Of a stretch of 64,000 bases of DNA, positions 55,501 to 64,000 are shown piece after piece (positions within the stretch are counted from its first letter, which is position 1; each line of letters opens with the position of its first letter). Origin of the DNA: Prochilodus magdalenae. Taxonomy: Eukaryota; Chordata; Actinopteri; Characiformes; Prochilodontidae. The translations under genes and the position numbers were made by a program. The notes beneath the pieces were generated by a model. The model saw only the letters and a program-made list of their open reading frames with translations, did no database searches and was not told the origin of the DNA. The stretch covers positions 327,501 to 391,500 of the forward strand of contig JAMWET010005504.1 in NCBI GenBank assembly GCA_024036415.1, in the 5' to 3' direction.

Positions 55501-56105
55501 CACCTTTTCTCTCCTCAGTCGTAGTCAAACGTGTGTGAGAGCTGAATACATGTTTCCCCTCCCTCCTTCGTGTCTCCTTGAGTAAAGCTACTGAGTAGCG
55601 ATCAAATGATTGATTAATCTTCGTCATGTTGTGTAGCAAGCCGTCGCCCGGGCTCAATGCGTCGCAGGAAAAAAGGGGGATTTTTGAACGTCAGAAACCT
55701 TTGATTAGGAGCAAAAATCAGAAGACTAGAAGGAGAGCTTTATCTTTTCTTAGGAAAACATGCTGTTGACGATGAGAGTGGTTAATTAGCCTGCGTGTCT
55801 GATTCCTCATTTTCACAAATGTATTTTCAGTATGTTTTCCTCCTTTTTACCTCCAACTAGTGCCCGTGTGCAGGGTAGGAGCTGAAGCTTTGAAGGGTTG
55901 ATGCTCGGAATGTGAACGCTTTCGTGTGCCACTTGTTACTGGGCAGTCATGATCTTTAGGTTGTGCATGTCAAGCTACATATACTGGCTTTTGAAGTGGA
56001 GGATCTATAAGATATATTAATATGTATATGCATCTATTCATATGTGTGTGTATAACTGACCCCTTTCCGCTGTGATTAGACTATGCTGCTATGTAACGTC
56101 GGCCC
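55501..56105. other. Unassigned stretch after the CpG-rich block
   Basis: No gene seen. CpG content falls from about 55700. Confidence 0.45.
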
Positions 56106-56870
56106 ATGATCATCGTATGGCTGGTTCTGAGGCTGAGTATATTTATCCAGGGTGACCAACCGGTACGCCTGACAGCATTTCAACCCATTCCTTACCTTCA
56201 CTCAAACCCACCACCATCACCCCCCAGCCACCCACCCACCACCCCTCATTCAAGTTGTAGTGGTGAGGTCTGTGGCAACCTGCCTGAGAAATTCATTAGT
56301 GCCATGACAGTCTCAGACAAGTCCCTGCGGGAGAGCCCGTTCTGCAAGAGCCACCTGAAGGCTCGTCTGACGGGTGGAGAGAGCAGGGAGTGTGGCAGCA
56401 GTGTCGGAGGAGGTTTGGGGGAGGAAGGAGGAGGGGGTTGTAAGGGGGGAGGGGGGAAGGAGAGGAGTGTGGGCATGTTCCCAGAACGCCACCACTTCAA
56501 AGCCCTCCCCAGGATACAGCTGTCGAGTCCATGAGCGTGCCACCCCAAAAACTACACTCGCTCGCCTCAGTAAATCAGCCAACTTCGACGGAGGTGGATC
56601 CAGCTCAGCGAGGGGCCAGTTGGGCATCATAGACCCACAGGAAACAGGCTTTGAGGTCTCGGAAGGCGAAGGGAGCAAGGCCACATCCCGTCCTGTTTTT
56701 TTTCTTTCCCCTACGCCTTTTCGATCACGCTCGCCAGGATTTCAGGCTTGTCAGACCCCACAGCTGCTCCGAGGAGCCACCTCCTACATCCAGCCCTGTC
56801 ACATATAGGCCTGTGCATCAGAGCCAAGTTGCATCACTCAAAGCGCGGGAGGGAATGAGTGACTGATTGA
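56106..56870 (+). other. GC-rich block with overlapping frames, possible exon
   Basis: Two overlapping + strand frames (56106-56534, 142 codons; 56374-56808, 144 codons) and two minus-strand frames share this GC-rich block. The first follows an AG acceptor-like TTTATCCAG at 56144-56152 and includes SAMTVSDKSLRESPFCKSHL. The second includes LARLSKSANFDGGGSS. None matches a family I know, and glycine-rich low complexity (56400-56460) lengthens the frames. It could be an exon or untranslated exon of the gene suggested at 54-55 kb, or nothing. Confidence 0.2.
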
Positions 56871-57499
56871 CATTCTTTCACTTCAGCTCGTCAGAGCTGA
56901 AAGCACTCTCCGCCTTGCTGTGTTTTCACTGAATTTTGGCATTCAGAACATGACAGTTATTGTCTTGTAATTTTCAAACATTCAGAGGTAAATTTGTACC
57001 CTGGTAATAGGTGTATGCTTTTCGTACACCTTTCCAGGATGCTCGTTATCTTCAGCTTATTGACTAATGATTCATATCATAGGTACTTCATTTAAGAAAA
57101 TACAGATTTAATTAATGATGCTTGCATTACATAAGGTTATAACCCCATTCTTCTGGATTACCTATACTCAGGCCAAAAGTAACCATCTAACAAACCTAAC
57201 GTAGTTGTAGATTGGGCTACTGCTCTCTTCCATTTTCTTCTGTTGACCCAAAGGAAACAGTACTGTGACCATAAACCAGACAAAAACACCTTTACAGAAA
57301 GGAAGCTTAATGTTTATTTAATTTTTTGCATTTCGAACTTTTAAAAGATTCTGAGGCACCCAGAAAATGACTTGTACTGCAGCCAACACTCAAGTTATAT
57401 GGGTAAAATGCACAAAATTATAAAACCAGCCTAAAGAAATAAAACTGCTTGTTCACAGGAAACTCCTACTTCATGAACATGACATCATGGGTATAACAG
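56871..57499. other. Unassigned non-coding stretch
   Basis: Nothing recognised. Confidence 0.5.
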
Positions 57500-57965
57500 T
57501 CAGTCACTTTTAAAAGCACTTAATAATTTGGGGACTCTAAACATAAACTGTTCCATTTTTGAAAGAGATTTCTGAGCTGCGGACAGGCCAGTGAAGTTCC
57601 TGCACTCCCTGGTTACACAGCCATACTGTTGTACCACGAGCAGAAAGTTTCTTGGGGTTGTCTTGTTTTTCACAGATGTGCAGGTTACCCATAAACAACC
57701 CCGTACTATAACAGATTCTGACATATTAACTTTATGCTGGTAACAAACAATTCTGTTCCTTTTCGGCCTGGAGAACTCAACACAGGATATGTGGACAAAA
57801 CTGTATTTCTTGACTACAGTGTGCTGAGTCCATCCTGCAATACCTATCACAGAAGAACACTGGTTTGTAATACAGTCAAAAGTCATGGACATCCAGTAGT
57901 GGTTTTTCAGCCTTGCCTTTTATGGACAAAGATTTTTCTGGACTTCCTGAATCACTTGATGTTAC
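57500..57965 (-). mobile_element. Tc1-like transposase relic
   Basis: Minus-strand remnant of the family at 20765-21225. Landmarks are GTTTTTCAGCCTTGCCTTTTATG at 57902-57924 (reverse of the KRQGRKPTL coding region between the DNA-binding helices), TTCACAGATGTGCAGGTTAC at 57669-57688 (reverse of the NLHICEG segment), and GTGAAGTTCCTGCACTCC near 57592. Large parts between these are deleted. The 130-codon minus-strand frame across it is not a gene. Confidence 0.7.
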
Positions 57966-57969
57966 TGTG

Positions 57970-58215
57970 CACTACAGAATTAGAATTTAGAACCATTCAC
58001 CAATTGTGTTTACACACAAAGGAATTTAACCCATCACATGCTAGTGAACACACTCATCCAGAGCGGTGGGCAACCCTATCTACAGCACCCAGAAAGCCAT
58101 TAAGGGTTACACACCAATGGGTCCTTAAGCCATGTCCTGCAGGCTCAGGGAATTTAACCGGCGAACTCCTGGTTAAAAGGCTGGATCCCTACCCTCCAGT
58201 CCACAAACCTGGCTA
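57970..58215 (+). repeat. Teleost interspersed repeat, copy 3
   Basis: AATTTAACCCATCACATGC, CCAGAGCGGTGGGCAACCC, TATCTACAGCACCC and GGGAATTTAACCGGCGAAC follow the order of copies 1 and 2, with moderate divergence. The 166-codon + strand frame that spans it mixes this repeat with Tc1 DNA. Confidence 0.75.
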
Positions 58216-58272
58216 CATTACAAATTCATTGTAATCCCTAGTTGAGGAACACCATCTTTAAAGTGATAGACT

Positions 58273-58716
58273 ATAAGAAAAGGTGTTTCAGGTGTATATG
58301 ATCTGGTGAGTTGGGAGTTAGCACACTGTGGTAAACTAAGGGTCAGTGTGTCTCCAATGGACAGACTATTGAAATAAGCATGCATGAGTTTCATAGTCTA
58401 CCTTAAACCAAAATGAACTTCTTGTTAGTTTATGAACCTGGTCATATTCATAATATATATAATATAATATAATATATAAATTCATAATACCTTCTGTCGA
58501 ATTGATCAAAGTCATCAGGGACCAGTAGGGAGGGAATACGGAATATTAATCAATACTTTCATGTTTCAGACCCCCTATCATTACCTCTACCTTTCAAAGA
58601 GTGAGTGAGAGCAGTGAGCACAGAGATCCACCCCCATCATGTTATGGATAGAAATATGTGTTATGATTTCCTATACAGGGAAACCGTCAAGTAACATTTT
58701 TTGAGAACTGCACATT

Positions 58717-58780
<64 letters not shown>

Positions 58781-58824
58781 TTTTCCTTTCTTTTTTTTCT
58801 TTATTTATTGATTGTGGCTAGAAC
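58273..58824 (+). repeat. Direct duplication, copy 1
   Basis: Matches 60315-60809 at very high identity by eye, from ATAAGAAAAGGTGTTTCAGG to GTGGCTAGAAC. Copy 1 lacks about 50 bp (ending TGAAATGTT in copy 2), carries a TA-rich run near 58450-58485, and contains a (CTTT)n expansion. No coding sequence. Confidence 0.9.
58714..58800. repeat. (CTTT)n microsatellite
   Basis: About 16 perfect CTTT units and a degenerate tail, present in copy 1 of the duplication but not in copy 2. Confidence 0.95.
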
Positions 58825-59559
58825 TGCTGGAATTTTTGCTTATTCAAAGTGGCCTTGACCTATCCTCGCTTATGAAGCACTAGGCCTTTCCTGGATGTTA
58901 CTTTTGTATCTAAGTTGCTGGCATACATTTTAGAATGACTGTATTTTTACAAAAGAGCAATGAAATTGATATGATAAGATTAAGCATTAATCAAATTGTG
59001 TTTTTGACTTGTTTCGGTCAAATACAGGTCAAAGTAGATTTATCATCCACTGTATTCTGTTTTTATTTGCTTTTTATCTGCTGCTCTAACTTTCTTGACA
59101 TTGGGTTTTATATTTATATATGGTTATACTTGAATAAACAATATATTGCCCAACCTTACCATATCATAAACATAACTGTATTTCAATTTGAAGATCCTGT
59201 GTATCTCCTCCTTAGCAGATCACTTACGTTCAGCTGTCAAGAAAGTCAACTAATTAGTCTAAACTGTGACCCCATTCTGAGAACCTGGGACTAAGGAACG
59301 TCATGACACTGCATCCTTCAGTTTCAGTTGTGCTTCCAATCTGATGCAGGTTCCACTACTATCAAAGCTTGTGCGCATTCTAAGAGCAAGCACATGGACC
59401 ACGTTCTGTTGCTCAGCAGTTATACAGTCTTTCATCCCCAAAGACCGTTATTTAAAAGGATTGCATTTTCGTAGTGATGTGCATTCTGACTCTTCTCAGT
59501 GAGTCAGATCAATTAACTCAGCTCACAAATCAGAGCCAGCTCTTTTGGCTCTCAAACGG
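58825..59559. other. Unassigned non-coding stretch
   Basis: A 119-codon + strand frame (58935-59294) is hydrophobic, AT-derived and has no recognisable domain. Near 59500-59555 AGAGCCAGCTCTTTTGGCTC resembles part of a hAT-type fish repeat, weakly. Confidence 0.4.
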
Positions 59560-59960
59560 CACTTCATTCAGTGGTTTTTGTTCACAAATTTAGCCAGGTT
59601 AGTAATATTATCTACAATTTCATCTGCAAAGGAGCCCTTATTGAACCTTCTAATTAGCAAATGAACAGAAATTGCCTTATTTTTGTTATTACAAAAAATA
59701 ATAAATAGGAATAATTCAGACGTCCCAAAAGGCAGGCGGGCAAAGGCGAGCAAATTCATCAGCCAGTCATCAACAAACATCAAAAATCAAATAAAAAGTC
59801 AGAAGAAACAACAAGGCCCATTTGCAAACATGGCAGCTACCAAGAACAGAACTAGAGCCAGACTGACACAACAAGCAGCAAGTTTGGCGATAATGAGGGC
59901 CAGAGCTTGAATGAAGGCGATTTAGAAAAGAGGCCCTTTGATTTCGCCTAAGCAGTTTCA
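59560..59960. other. Candidate conserved non-coding block
   Basis: Repeat-free AT-balanced sequence with dense regulatory-type words: TTATCTACAATTTCATCTGC, CCTTCTAATTAGCAAATGAA, AATAATTCAGACG, TTTGCAAACATGGCAGC, GGCGATAATGAGGGCC. Open frames on both strands (71 and 75 codons) show no domain and look fortuitous. The texture is that of an ultraconserved-type enhancer. Not verified by alignment. Confidence 0.4.
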
Positions 59961-60314
59961 GTGCATTCCTAGTAAGCCCTACTAAGTTTTAGCAACAAGC
60001 TTTAAGGTAAAACAAAGATTTTATTAGCTGATTCACCTGAAATTGAAGAAATAATTACCTGTCACTGCAAATCATGTGCACACTCATTACATACAAGAAT
60101 ACAGCCTATGCAACAGTTATTGTCATACATTTGTCATTTTGCTGTATTGTTTGTATGTCAAGAAATGACATGGGAATGTAGAAAACCTGTAAAGCATAGC
60201 TTCTCTTTCTGCAAACCAGGCCTATACACAAAAAGTTGGTCTCGAGTTTAAGATTCTGCACATTTAACAGAATTTCTCTTGTTTCAATTAGCAGCAAGTG
60301 ATAAATAATCGAAG
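59961..60314. other. Unassigned non-coding stretch
   Basis: Nothing recognised. Confidence 0.5.
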
Positions 60315-60809
60315 ATAAGAAAAGGTGTTTCAGGTGTGTATGATCTGGGGAGTCTGGAGTTAGCACACTGTGGTAAAGTAAGGGTCAGTGCGTCTCCAAT
60401 GGACTGACTATTGAAATAAACATGCATGAGTTTCACAGTCTACCTTAAATCAAAATTAACTTCTTGTTAGTTTATGAACCTGGTCATATTCATAATACCT
60501 CTGTCCACAGACAACATTCTAGTTTTTTTTTCTGAAATGTTCTGTTGAATTGATCAAAGCCATCAGGGACCAGTAGGGAGGGAATACGGAATATTAATCA
60601 ATACTTTCATGTTTCAGACCCCCATCATTACCTCTACCTTTCAAAGGGTGAATAAGAGCAGTGAGCACAGAGATCCACCCCCATCATGTTATGGATAGAA
60701 AAATGTGTTATGATTTCCTATACAGGAAAACTGTGGAGAAAATGTGGTGTGTGTAATGTTTTTAAGAACTGCAATTTGTTCTTATTTATTTATTTATTGT
60801 GGCTAGAAC
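60315..60809 (+). repeat. Direct duplication, copy 2
   Basis: Second copy of 58273-58824, about 2.04 kb downstream in the same orientation, without the CTTT expansion. Differences are mostly single substitutions. Confidence 0.9.
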
Positions 60810-61409
60810 AATTACACAGGACAAAGTGAGCTAATAATTCAGTGCTGCATGTGGCTATATATAATTGGCTTTATTGCCATAAGGAGCTCCCCCATTAATC
60901 ACAGTCACAGTGAGCTAGTTATACTGTTGGATTACATCCAAGAATGACGACTTTCTCTAACGCCAGTTAACTAGAGAGAAACATTACCCTACAGGCTGCA
61001 TTCGCAGTGGCTAAACTAGGCTTGCCCAGTCTTGTTTTTTAAAGGCGTATGTGTGTATGTTGGGTTGGAGGGTTTTAATGAGGCAGCAGATCTGAGGGAC
61101 TGATGCTTCCTGGAGTTCAGTGCTGTTGTCATGGTTTAACGAACAGGCAGTGTAGATGTATATGCTATAGCGATGGTTAGCATCTATTACAGCGAGGTGG
61201 GTATCACAAAACGAAGTCACTGAGCCCTTGATGTTTTTGAACTCTGTGTTGGTCTCATGTTCTCCAGACCTAAAGAATCCAGGCTGCCATTGTAATGCGT
61301 GGCTCTTTAACTACTTGTTACCCAATGTAAAAAGACAATAGCCAGCTTTGTCGGTAAAGATTGAGCACCTTTGTCAAACTTGAAATTGCTTTGGCCATGT
61401 ACACTAATG
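60810..61409. other. Unassigned non-coding stretch
   Basis: Nothing recognised. Confidence 0.5.
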
Positions 61410-62190
61410 GGCCACTTCATTAAGTACACCTTCTTGTATCTACACTCATTGTCCGTTGTATCACCTGCACATACCGTGTAAGAGCACTTTGTAGGTCTAC
61501 AATTACGGACTGTAGTCCATCTGTTTCTCTGCATGCTAATCCCCTTTTACCCTGGTCTTTAACAGTCAGGACCCCCACAGGGCCAACGCAGAGCAGGTAT
61601 TACATGGATGGTGAATCATCCTCAGCACTGCAGTGACATTGATGTGGTGGTGGTGTGTCAGTGTGTGTTGTGCTGGTTTGAGTGGATAAGATACAGCAGT
61701 ACTGCCGGAGAATAGTCCCCCAGCCAAAACTATCCAGCCTGCAGCGTTCTTTGACCACTGATGAAGCACTAGAGGATGACCAACACAAACTATGCAGCAA
61801 ATAAGCTATGGTCTCTGACTTTACGTCTACAAGGTGGACCAGCAAGATAGTAGTGTATAATAGAGTAGACAGTGAGTGGACACAGTGTTTAAACACTCCA
61901 GCAGTGCGGTCTCTGATTCACGCACACTAATGCAACACACACTTAACACCCCACCATTGTCACTTATGTGCTGAGGATGATTCACCACCCAAATAGAATC
62001 TGCTCTTTGGTGGTCCTGTGGTGGTCTTGACCATTGAAGAACAGGGTAAAAGGGATCTAACAAAGTATGCAGACCCCTATGGACTGCAGCTTGCCACTGT
62101 AGAACTACAAAGTGCTCCTATATGGCAAGTGGAGCTGATAAAATGGACAATGAGTGTGGATACATAGAGGTGTACCTAATAAATAGGCTG
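61410..62190. mobile_element. Large foldback-family element, best copy
   Basis: The left end GCCACTTCATTAAGTACACC and right end GGTGTACCTAATAAAT are inverted copies. The arms stay complementary for roughly 330 bp (for example CAAAGTGCTCCTATATGG near 62107 against the inverted GAGCACTTTGTAG at 61485; GATGGTGAATCATCCTCAGC at 61608 against the inverted GCTGAGGATGATTCACCACC at 61970). A central unpaired segment holds GACTTTACGTCTACAAGG. No protein is encoded. Related fragments lie at 10.9, 11.9 and 51.8 kb. Confidence 0.85.
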
Positions 62191-63479
62191 ACGGGGGCAC
62201 ATTTTTCAGCTACCAGCATTCAAAAGCTTTAGCCCTAAGCTTGTTGGCTTAAACTTAGATTTAGCACGAGCCATTCAGTTAACTGGATCTGATCCAGCTA
62301 TTGTGTCTAGCTCAGCTGCATGAAAAAGCAGACATTGATTGCTAGCACTTCAGTGCTTTGTGGCCAGCTGATGAAGCGGCAGACTGCAACTGTCAAAAAC
62401 TAGGCAAAAAATATACAGTCATTCAGATTTGATGTTTGCAGAAATGTAGCTGCGCCAGCAACCACTTAATTCCAGTCCTGTGTTTGCACACCTACGCAAA
62501 TAAGGATCTGGGGGTCCAGAGTCAGAAGCATTACATGGTGTGGAGGAATCTTGCTCCTTTAACCCCTTTTCTGTAAAGGTCCCATTGTTAATGAGACATG
62601 GCTTTGTCCAGAAAATATGTTGAGAATTTCAGTTAAATTTAATATTGAAATGTGTAAGACATTATTCTAAAGATATTCAACAACCACCCTACCCAAAAAA
62701 GTTTTTAAAGACTTTTAAACTCAACAGTGATGCCACTCAGCATCTCCCTAATATGTACTGTACTGTATTAAACTCAGACTCAGACCACAAAACCTCAGTT
62801 GGCGACAAGTTCTTAAATGTACACATAGAAAGGCACTATGTCTGAAGTCCAGAAGTTAAACACACAGTTGTTTGTCTGCTACCTCAGATAGTGTTAGTAG
62901 CCAATTCAAACCCTATTTCACCTCGTACCTTTTAACTGGACCGCAGTGGGTTTGTGAAGAGTTGGTTGAAACCTGAAAAATTAACCAAATGATGCTGAAA
63001 GTTTTATTTTATTCATATAGGTAAAGTGTAATATGACCCCAGGCTTTTCTGTTCATTGGTGCTCATGTGAAAGCTCATGAGTCTTCAATATAAGAAAAGT
63101 AAACACTTCGTATCAACACTTAAAAATCCTAATCTACTGTTTTTTAAACTTTCATGAATATTCAAATCTTGTGGAGGGCATCCTTTAAATGATTGTATAA
63201 TCTAGGGATGAATCAGAGTGTTCAAATATTTAAATGTTCTGATTAATGCCTAAATTATACCAATAACCATTAAAATATGCTCCCATCAATAGGACAGTGG
63301 TAGTTACTGTTCCAGAAAGCATATCGGTAGCTAGTTACATCATCCTCCTGGACGTCACATACAAGGTTAGTGTTAATAGTGTTTGTCTTAAAGGTCTTCG
63401 TAGTAGCTCTTGTGGGTGTCCCTTTAAGTTTGCTTTGTGTTTTATCCCATTGTCTATGTTCACTGCTGTCCCACATCTC
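62191..63479. other. Unassigned non-coding stretch
   Basis: No gene, RNA or element recognised in about 1.3 kb. Confidence 0.45.
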
Positions 63480-63535
63480 TACATTTACATTTAGCAGAAC
63501 GTCCATTATACACCAAATGTCGCTTACAGCTTAGT
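63480..63535 (-). mobile_element. SINE 3'-tail fragment, inverted
   Basis: TACATTTACATTTAGCAGAA followed by CGTCC and AATGTCGCTTACA is the reverse complement of the SINE tail at 21400-21450 (TAAGTCGCTCTGG, then GCTAAATGCTGTAAATG). The head is missing. Confidence 0.7.
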
Positions 63536-64000
63536 TTAATAGATTTAGCCAGTACCTTCTTGAGTTCCATTCATAATGTTTGTTGGACATTTAAAACGAG
63601 ATTTAGATGATAAACACAAGTCAGTTAACTTAATTCTTTAGTCTTTTGAAAATAGTTATCTATGGATTGTTTGAACCAAATATCTTGAGTTACGTTGAAT
63701 TGCCTTAAATTGATCCTGAATTGATAGTATTGATGCAATCTCGAGGGCTGTCATGCCTGAGAAGTAATAGACTGAGGATTCTGTAGGTCATGCATTTCAG
63801 TCGAGGCTTCAGTGCCTCCCTTATACATCCTGTCATATTACATTACCATACAGAAGTTTGGAATCACTTGTTTTTGCCAAGTCACACACTTTGAGATTTG
63901 ATCTCCACTTTGAAAATGGCGTGATCTCTGGAAATGAATTTTATTATCATTTCATTTGGCTGTCATTTAGAATCTTCTGCTTCTCCATTATCATTCTTAA
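63536..64000. other. Unassigned; possible transposon end near 63850
   Basis: CATACAGAAGTTTGGAATCA at 63849-63868 resembles the end of a fish Tc1-type element (ATTCAAAAGTTTGGAATCAC in others). If real, the element continues past the window edge. Nothing else seen. Confidence 0.35.

Noticed and set aside
57734..58234. 166-codon + strand frame
   Set aside because: It runs antisense through a Tc1 relic and then through an interspersed repeat. No domain, so chance.

Overview
The window reads as intergenic and/or intronic DNA of a ray-finned fish. The evidence is the repeat content: at least twelve degraded Tc1-like transposase relics from several families, a tRNA-headed SINE, a LINE 3' end, palindromic foldback elements and MITEs, very long dinucleotide and trinucleotide microsatellites, and two large minisatellites. 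The mix resembles otophysan genomes (characins, catfishes, carps), but that placement rests on remembered repeat families and is not proven. I see no complete protein-coding gene. Almost all apparent reading frames are short or lie in low-complexity or transposon sequence.

Layout. 1-9 kb: Tc1 relics, a compound trinucleotide microsatellite cluster (3.08-4.0 kb), a 36-bp minisatellite (4.76-5.9 kb), two diverged copies of an unnamed repeat (6.4 and 7.6 kb) and a near-perfect foldback element (8.08-8.45 kb). 10-22 kb: a 254-bp MITE, copies of a larger foldback family, several Tc1 relics, two long pyrimidine tracts, facing CA and GT microsatellites, and a SINE. 22.86-28.7 kb: the dominant feature, about 182 units of a 30-bp repeat with higher-order structure near 1.2 kb; the end of the array has been duplicated together with its flank. 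29-36 kb: a reversed copy of the MITE, a Tc1 relic with both ends, a block that looks like conserved non-coding DNA (32.7-34.2 kb), and another Tc1 relic. 36-54 kb: scattered MITEs, a second conserved-looking block (42.1-42.56 kb), a probable solo LTR with a 5-bp target duplication, a LINE 3' end, more Tc1 relics, three copies of a teleost interspersed repeat (the third at 58 kb) and a truncated tRNA-Glu(UUC) relic. 54-57 kb: the only gene-like neighbourhood, a CpG-rich purine-tract region with a GTGAGT donor candidate and some GC-rich frames downstream; it could be the promoter and first exon of an unidentified + strand gene. 57.5-64 kb: Tc1 and foldback relics, and a pair of highly similar direct copies about 2 kb apart that bracket a third conserved-looking block (59.56-59.96 kb).

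There is no operon-like or pathway organisation to describe. The most unusual items are the 30-bp higher-order minisatellite with one open frame, the tRNA-Glu relic whose 5' flank can replace its lost acceptor stem, the conserved-looking blocks, and complementary dinucleotide tracts on both sides of the candidate first exon. Family assignments come from pattern recognition and recalled family sequences; no database search was possible.
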